Origin: RUG100 sp050953425
GTDB lineage: Bacteria; Bacillota; Clostridia; Peptostreptococcales; Anaerovoracaceae
Direction: 5' to 3'
DNA length: 64,000 nucleotides
Assembly (NCBI GenBank): GCA_050953425.1
Contig: JBMNMQ010000007.1
Span: 744,001 to 808,000, forward strand
Part shown: piece by piece, positions 45,287 through 53,991 of the stretch
Numbering within the stretch: the first letter of the stretch is position 1
Layout of the letters: every line of letters begins with the position of its first letter
Made by a program: the position numbers and the translations under genes
Notes under the pieces: model-generated
The model's input: only the letters and a program-made list of their open reading frames with translations
What the model was told of the DNA's origin: nothing
Database searches by the model: none

Positions 45287-46531
45287 ATGAACGAAGAACG
45301 GAATGGAAACGGCGCACAGGGCGGAAACAGCGCCGACGATCTGAACGCGCGCCGCATTTTTATCGTCCGCTACGGCGAAGTGGCGCTGAAGGGACAGAAC
45401 AAGCCGTATTTTGAAAAGATGACGGTCGAGCGCATCCGCAAGCTGGTGCGCCGCCTCGGCGATATCGAGGTGCGCCGCAGTGAGGGCCTGATCTTCGTCA
45501 CCGCCGATCCGGCGATCGAACAGGATGCGATCATCCGCGAGATCAGCAAGGTCTTCGGCATCGCCTCGATCAGCCCGGCGGTCGCCTGCCGCTCCGATCT
45601 CGACGACATCGGCTGCGCCGCCGTCGCTTACATGAACCGGCTGATCGAGGAACAGGGCGTGCACACCTTCAAGGTCGAAGCCAAGCGCGCCGACAAGAAC
45701 TTCCCGGTCAAATCGCCGGAGATCGCCCGCCGCGTCGGCGCCAGCGTGCTCAAGGGCTGCCGCGTGCTCAAGGTCGATGTCCACGATCCCGATGTGCATC
45801 TCTTCGTCGACCTGCGCCGCGACGTTACCTACCTCTATCAGCAGAAGATCAAGGGCTTCGGCGGTCTGCCGCTGGGGAGCAACGGCAGGGGGCTGGTGCT
45901 GCTGTCGGGCGGCATCGATTCGCCGGCGGCGGCCTGGATGATGGCGCGCCGGGGCATGCAGATCGAAGCGGTGCACTTTCATTCCTACCCGTACACCAGC
46001 GAGCGGGCGCGGCAGAAGGTCGAGGAGCTGGCCGGCATCCTCGCCGTCTACTGCAGCCGCTTCCGGATGCACGTCATCAATATGCTGCCGATTCAGGAAC
46101 AGATCGTGCAGCACTGCCCGGAAGAGGAGACAACGATTCACCTGCGCCGCTTTATGATGCGCGTGGCCGAGCGTGTCGCGCAGAAGAGCGGCTGCGATAT
46201 GCTGATCACCGGCGAGAGCCTAGGGCAGGTGGCCAGCCAGACTTCGGACGCGCTGGTGACGACCGATGCGGTGGTGACGATGCCGGTGATGCGGCCGCTG
46301 ATCGCCCTCGATAAGACGGAGATCATCGACATTGCCCGCGAGATCGGCACGTATGAAAAATCGATCGAACCCTACGAGGACTGCTGCACCGTCTTCCTCC
46401 CCAAGCATCCGGTAACGCGGCCGAAGAAGGCACGCATCGAGCGCTCGGAAAGTCGTCTGCCGGTCGAGGAACTGGTGGAAGCGGCGGTCGAGTCCGACGA
46501 GGTCGTGGAAATCTTCCCGCGCCTCGACTGA
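45287..46531 (+). CDS. thiI: tRNA sulfurtransferase ThiI
   Basis: A 414-residue enzyme that makes 4-thiouridine in tRNA. Ferredoxin-like/THUMP N-terminal part (about 25-185), PP-loop SGGIDSP (about 208), ITGESLGQVASQT, and DCCTVFLPKHP near the C-terminus. No rhodanese domain, as in Firmicutes, so sulfur must come from the adjacent cysteine desulfurase. An extra acidic/Asn-rich stretch of about 20 residues precedes the first strand. Confidence 0.95.
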   Translation: MNEERNGNGAQGGNSADDLNARRIFIVRYGEVALKGQNKPYFEKMTVERIRKLVRRLGDIEVRRSEGLIFVTADPAIEQDAIIREISKVFGIASISPAVACRSDLDDIGCAAVAYMNRLIEEQGVHTFKVEAKRADKNFPVKSPEIARRVGASVLKGCRVLKVDVHDPDVHLFVDLRRDVTYLYQQKIKGFGGLPLGSNGRGLVLLSGGIDSPAAAWMMARRGMQIEAVHFHSYPYTSERARQKVEELAGILAVYCSRFRMHVINMLPIQEQIVQHCPEEETTIHLRRFMMRVAERVAQKSGCDMLITGESLGQVASQTSDALVTTDAVVTMPVMRPLIALDKTEIIDIAREIGTYEKSIEPYEDCCTVFLPKHPVTRPKKARIERSESRLPVEELVEAAVESDEVVEIFPRLD

Positions 46532-46558
46532 AGCAGTATCACAGCAGAAGGTGAAATC

Positions 46559-47092
46559 ATGGAAGAAAAATCACAGCGGGAGGCAGCCGCAGCAGAAGAA
46601 AGCAGAATGCGGGAGCAGAACGGCGAGGAACCGATCGGCGGGGAACAGCCCGGCGAGGCGGCGGATCCGCAGACGGCCGCCGACAATCTGCGCCGTGCCC
46701 GGGAATACTTCGGACACGATCTCTTTGCCACTGCCACCACCGGCGTCGTCATCGAGGCCGCGGCCCGCAACTACGCGCGCTGTTCGCTGCGTCTCGGGCC
46801 GCAGCATAAAAACGCGCTGCAGATGCCGATGGGCGGCGCCCTCTATACGCTGGCGGATTTTGTCTTTGCGATCGCCAGCAATTTCGACAACGTGCCGACG
46901 GTGACGATGGTCAGCGAGATCCGCTTTCTCACCGTTGCCGGAGGGGATCAGCTGACGGCGGAGTCCGTCTATCTCGGTGAAGAGGGCCGCGACTGCCGCT
47001 ACCGCATCGATATTACCGATGCTCCCGGGCATACCGTTGCCGAGGTCAGGATGCGCGGCCGGAGGCGGAGGACGGAGAAAGAAGCGAAGTGA
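46559..47092 (+). CDS. PaaI-type hotdog-fold thioesterase
   Basis: A 177-residue protein. After a Glu/Gln-rich N-terminal extension (about 1-45) it has one hotdog domain with the central helix segment MGGALYTLADFVFAIASN, characteristic of acyl-CoA thioesterases of the PaaI group, and VTMVSEIRFLTVAGGD. Substrate unknown. It begins 28 bases after thiI (AAGGTG site) and probably ends that transcript. Confidence 0.85.
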   Translation: MEEKSQREAAAAEESRMREQNGEEPIGGEQPGEAADPQTAADNLRRAREYFGHDLFATATTGVVIEAAARNYARCSLRLGPQHKNALQMPMGGALYTLADFVFAIASNFDNVPTVTMVSEIRFLTVAGGDQLTAESVYLGEEGRDCRYRIDITDAPGHTVAEVRMRGRRRRTEKEAK

Positions 47093-47369
47093 AACAAGGC
47101 GTGGAAATACTCCGAAAATTCTGCGTATTGCAGGCAAAAAACGGCAGAAAACAGGGCTTTTTTGAGCTTTCGCTTTGATAAGTTTGCGGTTGTCTTTTTT
47201 GTACGAAAAAAAGAACATGAATTCCCAAAAAGGACTTGCAAAACATACGTAAAAATGTTTTACTTGATTTGTGCGTCGTTATTAAGTTAACGAGCATGGA
47301 AGTTAATGAATGTGTACGATTTTAAGAAAATAAAAATGTACCGTTATTAATGATCTAAGGAGGCATTAC
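47093..47369. other. AT-rich control region upstream of the acyl-CoA dehydrogenase operon
   Basis: About 280 bases without a gene, clearly more AT-rich than its surroundings. CGTTATTAAGTTAACG (47277-47292) is a short dyad (CGTTA/TAACG) that could be a redox-regulator (Rex-like) site. GTTATTAA recurs at 47343-47350. TTGCAA at 47236 with TTTACT after 17 bases is one possible promoter. Confidence 0.4.
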
Positions 47370-48518
47370 ATGAACTTTGAGTTGACAAAGGAACAGGAAT
47401 TCGTACGCAAGATGGTACGGGATTTCGCTGAGACCGAAGTGGAACCGCTTGCGGCTGACATCGATGCGGAACACAGATTCCCGACCGAGACCGTTGAGAA
47501 AATGGCAAAATACGGTCTGATGGGCGTACCGTTCCCGACCGAGTACGGCGGGGCCGGCGGCGACTACATCTCCTATGCCATCACCGTCGAAGAACTGTCC
47601 AGAGTATGTGGTTCGACGGGCGTTATCTGTTCCGCGCACACGTCGCTGTGCAGCTGGCCGATCTATGCATGGGGCACGGAAGAACAGAAGAAAAAGTATC
47701 TTCCGGATCTGCTCTCCGGCAAAAAACTCGGCGCTTTCGGTCTGACCGAACCGAATGCCGGTACCGACGCGTCCGGTCAGCAGACCAGAGCCGTCAAGGA
47801 TGGCGACAGCTACATCCTCAACGGTGCGAAAGTATTTATTACCAACGGCGGCTATGCGGATGTCTTTGTTGTCATGGCGATGACCGACAAGAGCAAGGGC
47901 AACCACGGCATCAGTTCCTTTATCGTTGAAAAGGGAGACGAAGGCTTCTCGATCGGCAAGACCGAAGATAAAATGGGTATCTGCGCGTCTTCGACGACAG
48001 AGCTGATCTTCCAGAACTGCCGCATTCCGGCCGACAGAATGCTGGGCAGCGAAGGCGATGGATTCAAAGTTGCCATGTCTACACTGGACGGCGGCCGTAT
48101 CGGTATCGCGTCGCAGGCGCTGGGCATTGCCCAGGGTGCGTTCGACGTGACCGTCGATTACATGAAAGCAAGAAAGCAGTTCGGCAAGAGACTGTCCCAG
48201 ATGCAGGCTCTGCAGTTTGAAATGGCGGATATGAAGACGAGAATCGAAGCGTCCCGTCTGCTGGTCTATCAGGCTGCCGACTTCAAGGAAAGAGGTATCC
48301 CGTACGGTGAGAAAGCTGCGATGGCCAAGCTGTTTGCGGCCGAAACCGCGATGCATGTGACCACCAAGTGCGTGCAGTTCCACGGCGGTTACGGCTACAC
48401 CAAGGATTATCCGGTGGAAAGAATGATGAGAGACGCGAAGATCACCGAGATTTATGAAGGTACTTCGGAAGTACAGAAACTGGTCATTTCGTCCAAAACC
48501 TTTGGCAAACAGAAATAG
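47370..48518 (+). CDS. Acyl-CoA dehydrogenase (Bcd/CarC-like, Etf-dependent)
   Basis: A 382-residue FAD enzyme. Usual landmarks: GAFGLTEPNAGTDAS, the RIGIASQALGIAQGAFD segment, QFHGGYGYTKDYPVERMMRD and the catalytic Glu363 in IYEGTSE. With the following etfB and ferredoxin-fused etfA it probably forms an enoyl-CoA reductase complex, such as butyryl-CoA dehydrogenase or the caffeyl-CoA reductase type, able to couple NADH oxidation to ferredoxin reduction. Crotonyl-CoA is not proven as substrate. TAAGGAGG precedes ATG 47370. Confidence 0.92.
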   Translation: MNFELTKEQEFVRKMVRDFAETEVEPLAADIDAEHRFPTETVEKMAKYGLMGVPFPTEYGGAGGDYISYAITVEELSRVCGSTGVICSAHTSLCSWPIYAWGTEEQKKKYLPDLLSGKKLGAFGLTEPNAGTDASGQQTRAVKDGDSYILNGAKVFITNGGYADVFVVMAMTDKSKGNHGISSFIVEKGDEGFSIGKTEDKMGICASSTTELIFQNCRIPADRMLGSEGDGFKVAMSTLDGGRIGIASQALGIAQGAFDVTVDYMKARKQFGKRLSQMQALQFEMADMKTRIEASRLLVYQAADFKERGIPYGEKAAMAKLFAAETAMHVTTKCVQFHGGYGYTKDYPVERMMRDAKITEIYEGTSEVQKLVISSKTFGKQK

Positions 48519-48538
48519 TTAGTGTAGGAGGAATTATA

Positions 48539-49339
48539 ATGGCATTTAAAATCATCGTATGTGCGAAGCAGGTCCCTGATACCAACGAGATCAAGATCAA
48601 CCCGAAAACCGGTACCCTGATCAGGGAAGGTGTGCCGAGCATCATGAACAACGACGACGCCAACGCGCTCGAGCAGGCGCTGCAGATCAAGGACAAGTAT
48701 CCCGATACGCACGTCACGATCGTCAGCATGGGACCTCCGCAGGCACAGGATATGCTGCTGGAAGGTCTGGCCATGGGCGCGGATGACGCAGTCCTGATTT
48801 CCGACAGAGCGGTCGGCGGTTCCGATACCTGGGCCACGTCCAACGCGCTGGCGGCCACGATCCGCAAGATCGGCGACTTTGATCTGCTGCTCGCCGGCAG
48901 ACAGGCGATCGACGGAGATACCGCGCAGGTTGGTCCGCAGCTGGCCGAAAAGCTCGACCTGCCGCAGGTCACTTATGTACAGAAATTCGAGATGGCCGAC
49001 GACATGAAGACGATCACCGTCGAGCGTCAGATGGAAGACGGCTATGAACTCATCGAGATCAAGACGCCCTGCATGCTGACCGCGATCAAAGAACTGAACA
49101 CACCGCGGTACATGAGCATCGCCGGCATCTTCAACGCCAAGAACAAGCCGATGACGGTCTACAGTGCGGCCGACGTCAACGTCGACCTCAACACGGTCGG
49201 TCTGGAAGCTTCCCCGACCAACGTATTCCGTTCCTTCACGCCGGCTCCGAAAGAACCGGGCGTCATCGTCAAGGGCGATACGGAAAAAGAGCAGGCTGAC
49301 AATCTGCTGATCGGCCTCAAGGGCAAGCACGTGATCTAA
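48539..49339 (+). CDS. etfB: Electron transfer flavoprotein beta subunit
   Basis: A 266-residue EtfB: IIVCAKQVPDTNEIKINP start, MNNDDANALEQAL, GRQAIDGDTAQVGPQLAE and MLTAIKELNTPRYMS. In bifurcating Etfs this subunit binds the flavin that splits electrons from NADH. It starts 20 bases after the dehydrogenase gene with AGGAGG and ends 20 bases before etfA. Confidence 0.95.
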   Translation: MAFKIIVCAKQVPDTNEIKINPKTGTLIREGVPSIMNNDDANALEQALQIKDKYPDTHVTIVSMGPPQAQDMLLEGLAMGADDAVLISDRAVGGSDTWATSNALAATIRKIGDFDLLLAGRQAIDGDTAQVGPQLAEKLDLPQVTYVQKFEMADDMKTITVERQMEDGYELIEIKTPCMLTAIKELNTPRYMSIAGIFNAKNKPMTVYSAADVNVDLNTVGLEASPTNVFRSFTPAPKEPGVIVKGDTEKEQADNLLIGLKGKHVI

Positions 49340-49359
49340 GGTAAGGAGGACAATGCAAA

Positions 49360-50664
49360 ATGGCTATTAATATTAATAAAGAAAAATGTATTGGATGCGG
49401 ACAGTGCTTTAAGGTCTGCCCCCAGGATGCCTTTGAGTTTGAGCCCTATGACGGCAACAAGCTCGGCAAAGTTGCGAAGATCAACGCCAAGTGCACGTTC
49501 TGCAACCAGTGCCTGACCGCCTGCAAATTCGGCGCGATCGAAGAAGTGGAAATCGGCGGCGAAGTCGACCTTTCCGCTTACAAGCACATCTGGGTTTATG
49601 CGGAACAGCGCAACGGCAAGTTCATGAACGTGGCGCTCGAGCTGATCGGCGAAGGCAAGAGGCTGGCTGAGGAAATCAGTGCCGACACCAAGGTTTATGC
49701 GGTTCTGATCGGCGACGGCATCGATCACCTGGCCGACGAAGCGTATGCTTACGGCGCGGACGGCGTCATCATGATCCAGGATCCGCTGCTCAAGCAGTAC
49801 ACGACCGACGGCTACACCAAGGTTCTCGTCGATGCGATCAACGAGAAGAAGCCGGAGATCGTCATCTACGGCGCGACCCACATCGGTCGTGACCTGGCAC
49901 CGCGTGTCGCGGCCAGACTGAACACCGGTCTGACGGCGGACTGCACGCACCTCGATGTCAAGGTTTCCAGCTACATCGAATTCGCCAAGAAGAACACTAC
50001 GCTCGATACTTCGACGCTCGATCCGAACGACCCGAGCACCGGCATCAAGCAGACCCGTCCTGCGTTCGGCGGCAACCTGATGGCGACCATCGTCTGCCCG
50101 CGCACCAGACCGCAGATGTCCACCGTCCGTCCGGGCGTTATGCAGAAGAGAGAGCCCGTGCAGGGCGCGACCGGCGCGCGCATCGACTACAAGCCGCAGA
50201 TCAGCAAGGATGATATCCACATCACGATCAAGGATGTCGTCAAGTCCGCCAAGGAACTCGTTTCCCTGACCGACGCCGACATCATCTGCTCCGGCGGCCG
50301 CGGCCTCGGCGATCCCAGCGGTTTCGAACTGATCCAGAAGTTTGCCGACAAGGTCGGCGGCGTGGTCGGTTCCTCCCGTGCGGCGGTTGACGCCGGCTGG
50401 ATCGATCATTCTCACCAGGTCGGACAGACCGGTACCACCGTTAAGCCGAAGATCTATTTTGCCTGCGGCATCTCCGGTGCGATCCAGCACCTGGCCGGCA
50501 TGCAGACTTCCGACATCATCGTTGCCATCAACAAGGATCCGGATGCTCCGATCTTCGAAGTGGCAGACTACGGTATCGTCGGCGATCTCTACAAGGTGAT
50601 TCCGGAAATCATCAACGAGTGGGACAAGGCGGAAGAACTGTACGACGCTTCCACCAGACAGTAA
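49360..50664 (+). CDS. etfA: Electron transfer flavoprotein alpha subunit with N-terminal 2[4Fe-4S] ferredoxin domain
   Basis: A 434-residue EtfA. Residues 1-60 form a ferredoxin module with Cys10/13/16/20 and Cys45/48/51/55. The rest is a normal EtfA with the FAD-binding region SGGRGLGDPSGF, GSSRAAVDAGW and YFACGISGAIQH. A ferredoxin extension is seen in the caffeyl-CoA reductase CarE of acetogens and other bifurcating Etfs, and would give the complex a built-in route to ferredoxin. Confidence 0.95.
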   Translation: MAININKEKCIGCGQCFKVCPQDAFEFEPYDGNKLGKVAKINAKCTFCNQCLTACKFGAIEEVEIGGEVDLSAYKHIWVYAEQRNGKFMNVALELIGEGKRLAEEISADTKVYAVLIGDGIDHLADEAYAYGADGVIMIQDPLLKQYTTDGYTKVLVDAINEKKPEIVIYGATHIGRDLAPRVAARLNTGLTADCTHLDVKVSSYIEFAKKNTTLDTSTLDPNDPSTGIKQTRPAFGGNLMATIVCPRTRPQMSTVRPGVMQKREPVQGATGARIDYKPQISKDDIHITIKDVVKSAKELVSLTDADIICSGGRGLGDPSGFELIQKFADKVGGVVGSSRAAVDAGWIDHSHQVGQTGTTVKPKIYFACGISGAIQHLAGMQTSDIIVAINKDPDAPIFEVADYGIVGDLYKVIPEIINEWDKAEELYDASTRQ

Positions 50665-50687
50665 CAACAGATATCGACTACAAACGG

Positions 50688-50718
50688 ATTGCGGTCTCCG
50701 AAAGGAGGCCGCAATTTT
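50688..50718 (+). terminator. Terminator of the acyl-CoA dehydrogenase-etfBA operon
   Basis: ATTGCGG-T-CTCC, loop GAAA, GGAG-G-CCGCAAT, then TTT. Confidence 0.9.
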
Positions 50719-50825
50719 AGTCGGGTAAAATAGACTGAAAAGCCGCAATTTCAACATTACACAGTAAATTCAGTCATTTTATCATCGCGGCGCCGCGTTT
50801 CCGCGGTGCGGAAGGAGAGGACAAA

Positions 50826-52058
50826 TTGAACCAGGAAAAAGCGGAGTTCAATCGATTCGGACTTATTTTAATCATCATTCTGTGCATTGTGGCGGGTATT
50901 CTGCTCTGTGCACACGTCAATCCCAATGTTGCCAGGACAATGGAAGAGCTGTCGCATTCCCATCTGTCGATGGAATCGATGACCGGCGAGACCCATACCA
51001 TCTTTGAAACGCTGCAGTACAACCGCTCGATTCACGTGCTGGCGATGCTGCTGCTCGGTTTCGGATTTTTAATGGTCGTGGTCCGCGGGCAGGGATTTTC
51101 CGCGATTACCGCGACCCTGCTGGTGACCAGCATTTCGATACCGGTCTATCTGATTCTCAAGAGCTTTACCACCGATGAACCGATCATCAGCGTCGAACAG
51201 TTTCTCTGGGCGGAGTTCTGCGGCGCCAGTATCCTGATCGCGATCGGGGCGCCGATGGGGCGTTACAAGATGGGGCAGTACGCCCTGATGGGGCTGCTGT
51301 TCACGTTCGTCTATTACTTCAATGAATGGCTGGTCGTGGAAAGCGGCCACTTCGTCGGCTTCCAGGATACCGGCGGCAGTGTCGTGATTCACGCCTTCGG
51401 CGCCTACTTCGGACTCGGTGTCGTGGCGCACAGCGCCTGGCGCTACAAGGGCTTTACCTCATCGGTCAGCCGGATGAGCAATCAGTTCTCGCTGCTCGGC
51501 TCGCTGGTCCTGTGGGTCTTCTGGCCGTCGTTCACCAGCGCGATCGTGGCACCGGACCGCGTTACGCTGACGGCGATCAACACGGTGCTGGCGCTGGCCG
51601 GCGCGACGCTGGCGACGTACGCGGTGTCGCGGCTGGTCGGCCAGGGCAGGATCGATGTCGAGCACATTGCCAACGCGGCGCTGGCCGGCGGAGTGGCGAT
51701 CGGCTCCACCTGCGATATCGCCAGCCCGGGCATGTCGCTGATCATCGGCGTGGCGGCCGGTACGCTGTCTACCATCGGCTACAAGTACATTGCCCCGAAG
51801 GTGGCGGCACTGATTCGCGGCACCGATACCTGCGGTGTTCATAACCTGCACGGCATGCCGGGCCTGCTCGGCGGTCTCTCGGCGATCGTGATCACCGGCA
51901 ACTGGAAGATCCAGCTGCTGGGTATGCTGACGACGGTGGTCATTGCCCTGGTCGGCGGAGAAATCACCGGCCTGATTGTGCGGCTGCTCGGCACAACGAA
52001 GACGCCGTACAGCGATGACTCCGATTTCATCACCGATGAAATGAAGCCGGAACAGTAA
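50826..52058 (+). CDS. Rh-type (Rhesus-like) ammonium/ammonia channel
   Basis: A 410-residue membrane protein with about eleven transmembrane helices. Two segments are typical of Rh proteins rather than bacterial AmtB: DTGGSVVIHAFGAYFGL and DTCGVHNLHGMPGLLGG. The long loop after the first helix (about 30-60) also fits. It probably conducts NH3/NH4+. The start is TTG 50826 five bases after AAGGAGAGG. No glnK/glnB gene follows, unlike most amtB loci. Own terminator. Confidence 0.88.
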   Translation: MNQEKAEFNRFGLILIIILCIVAGILLCAHVNPNVARTMEELSHSHLSMESMTGETHTIFETLQYNRSIHVLAMLLLGFGFLMVVVRGQGFSAITATLLVTSISIPVYLILKSFTTDEPIISVEQFLWAEFCGASILIAIGAPMGRYKMGQYALMGLLFTFVYYFNEWLVVESGHFVGFQDTGGSVVIHAFGAYFGLGVVAHSAWRYKGFTSSVSRMSNQFSLLGSLVLWVFWPSFTSAIVAPDRVTLTAINTVLALAGATLATYAVSRLVGQGRIDVEHIANAALAGGVAIGSTCDIASPGMSLIIGVAAGTLSTIGYKYIAPKVAALIRGTDTCGVHNLHGMPGLLGGLSAIVITGNWKIQLLGMLTTVVIALVGGEITGLIVRLLGTTKTPYSDDSDFITDEMKPEQ

Positions 52059-52095
52059 TCGCGGCAATCTTTGAGATAAAAATAGCAAATTAATA

Positions 52096-52130
52096 CAATA
52101 TGCGGGCTGTACGAGCCCGCATATTGTTGT
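52096..52130 (+). terminator. Terminator of the Rh channel gene
   Basis: Perfect 13-bp stem CAATATGCGGGCT/AGCCCGCATATTG with loop GTACG, then TTGTT. A TATAAT at 52131-52136 follows at once and may be the -10 element of the next gene. Confidence 0.9.
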
Positions 52131-52229
52131 TATAATGGACGAAATCAGCGGCGCAGGGCCGATGCCCGGCCGACGTCACAGCGATTGAAAACCGCGATTA
52201 GTTTGCGGTTGCACAGGAGGACAGCCATC

Positions 52230-53651
52230 ATGAAATTTGCTTCGAACGTCCAGGAACTGAAATACAAGGTACTGCGCGAGGTTGCCCGGCATACCTGGCG
52301 CGGCGAGGAATCGTTCGCGGTCTTTGACGACATCGCCAAGGAAGTGGTGCGCAAGGATGAAAAGCCGATGCGCTGCTGCATCTACAAGGACCGCGCCATC
52401 GTCGCCGAGCGCATCCGCATCGCCCTCGGCGGCGACCGCAGCAACCCCAACGTCATCGAGGTCATCGACATCGCCTGCGATGAATGTCCGGCCAGCGGCC
52501 ATACCGTGACCGACATGTGCCGCGGCTGCGTCGCTCATAAGTGCGAGAGTGCCTGCCGGCTCGGCGCCATCACCTTCGACGATGAACTGGTCGCGCACAT
52601 CGACAAGAAAAAATGCGTCGAATGCGGCCGCTGCGCCAAGGTCTGCCCCTACAATGCGATCATGAATTTCGTCCGCCCCTGCGAAGCGGCCTGCAAGGCC
52701 GGCGCCATCCACATGGCGGAGACCGGCGAGGCGGAGATCGATCACGAAAAATGCTCCAACTGCGGCGCCTGCGCCTTTACCTGTCCGTTCGGCGCCACCG
52801 CGGACAAGTCGTTCATTACCGACATCATTCACATGCTGCAGGACAGCGAGAAAAATCCGCAGCACAAGGTTCATGCGATCGTGGCGCCGTCGATCTCCAG
52901 CCAGTTCGACGCCTCGCTCGGGCAGGTGCTGGCCGGCATTCGTGCCCTCGGCTTTACCGATGTGACCGAAGTCGCCCTCGGCGCCGACATGGTCGCCTGG
53001 CATGAGGCGCAGGAGCTGTCCGAGAAGGGCTTTCTCACTACCTCCTGCTGCCCGGCATTTGTCCGCTTTATCAAGGCCAACTATCCGCAGCTGGAGGACA
53101 ACATTTCGAGCACGCTGTCGCCGATGGCGATGCTCGGCCGCCATATCAAGCAGCAGGATCCCGACTCCAAAGTCGTCTTCATCGGCCCCTGCACGTCGAA
53201 AAAGATCGAGATTCAGCTCGACACCGTCAAGGACTATATTGACTCGGTGATGACGTTCGAGGAACTGCTGGCCCTGTTCGACAGCCGCGGGATCGACCCG
53301 GCGCAGCTGGAGGAGGAAGAGCGTGAAGACGCCAGCTATTTCGGCCGCATTTTTGCCCGCGGCGGCGGCGTGGCCGAAGCCGTCACCGAAGCCCTGCAGG
53401 AGCAGGGATCCGACTTTGAAATCAAGGCTCGTGCCTGCGCCGGTCTCGATCAGTGTGACCGGGCGCTGCGCCAGGCCAAATCCGGCCGGGCGCCGTGGAA
53501 TCTGATCGAGGGCATGGCCTGCGAAGGCGGCTGCGTCGGCGGCGCCGGCTGTCTCAGCCACGACGAAGCCAGCAAGCGGGCGGTTGAGCGCTACGCCGAA
53601 GCGGCCGGCGACCGCCGCATCACCGACGTCCTCCCCGCGGGGGAAGACTAA
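52230..53651 (+). CDS. Monomeric [FeFe]-hydrogenase-like protein, group B type
   Basis: A 473-residue iron-sulfur protein. Two [4Fe-4S] motifs (Cys129/132/135/139 and Cys175/178/181/185) and an additional Cys-rich stretch at 83-109 precede the H-cluster domain. The H-cluster motifs are TSCCPAF (271-277), GPCTSKK (Cys321) and MACEGGCVGG (Cys431, Cys435). All four cluster-ligating cysteines are kept, but L1 ends in Ala-Phe and L2 begins Gly-Pro-Cys, as in group B rather than group A enzymes. Role: H2 production from ferredoxin, or sensing; group B physiology is poorly known. ATG 52230 follows AGGAGG. Maturases are not in the window. Confidence 0.88.
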   Translation: MKFASNVQELKYKVLREVARHTWRGEESFAVFDDIAKEVVRKDEKPMRCCIYKDRAIVAERIRIALGGDRSNPNVIEVIDIACDECPASGHTVTDMCRGCVAHKCESACRLGAITFDDELVAHIDKKKCVECGRCAKVCPYNAIMNFVRPCEAACKAGAIHMAETGEAEIDHEKCSNCGACAFTCPFGATADKSFITDIIHMLQDSEKNPQHKVHAIVAPSISSQFDASLGQVLAGIRALGFTDVTEVALGADMVAWHEAQELSEKGFLTTSCCPAFVRFIKANYPQLEDNISSTLSPMAMLGRHIKQQDPDSKVVFIGPCTSKKIEIQLDTVKDYIDSVMTFEELLALFDSRGIDPAQLEEEEREDASYFGRIFARGGGVAEAVTEALQEQGSDFEIKARACAGLDQCDRALRQAKSGRAPWNLIEGMACEGGCVGGAGCLSHDEASKRAVERYAEAAGDRRITDVLPAGED

Positions 53652-53705
53652 AGCGGCAGCCGGCCGGCCTCGTGCCGGGCATCGGCTGCGGTCCTGTTCC
53701 GGCAG

Positions 53706-53763
53706 CAGCGCCGGCTGTGCAGGACCGCAGCGCCGGCTGTGCAGGACCGCAGCGCCGGCTTTG
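53706..53763. repeat. 22-bp direct repeat, 2.6 copies, after the hydrogenase gene
   Basis: CAGCGCCGGCTGTGCAGGAC plus CG begins at 53706 and 53728 and a partial copy at 53750. It is unrelated in sequence to the 22-bp array at 16918. Confidence 0.85.
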
Positions 53764-53868
53764 TCTTTACGCCGTCTGAATTCGGTGGTATGATGACAGT
53801 AACACAACCGGAACGGCTGCGGCAGCGGGTGCGGATGGCCGCCCGTCGATCGCGGCAGGAGGGCAGAG

Positions 53869-53985
53869 ATGAAGAAAGCAATTATTCTGGGGAGCATTTT
53901 CATGCTGCTGTCGGTGACGGCGGCGGTACTGATCACCATCGGCGGCGACGGCGAAGCGGATGACCGCCCCGAACGGGAAGTGTAA
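53869..53985 (+). CDS. Small membrane or secreted protein, 38 residues
   Basis: ATG 53869 to TAA 53985. It encodes a Lys-Lys start, a hydrophobic stretch of about 22 residues (ILGSIFMLLSVTAAVLITIGG) and an acidic/basic tail ending PEREV. GCAGGAGGGC precedes the ATG at good spacing, and only six bases separate its stop from the next start, so it is probably co-translated with the methyltransferase gene. No known family recognised. A single-pass membrane peptide is the best description. Confidence 0.6.
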   Translation: MKKAIILGSIFMLLSVTAAVLITIGGDGEADDRPEREV

Positions 53986-53991
53986 TCGCCG

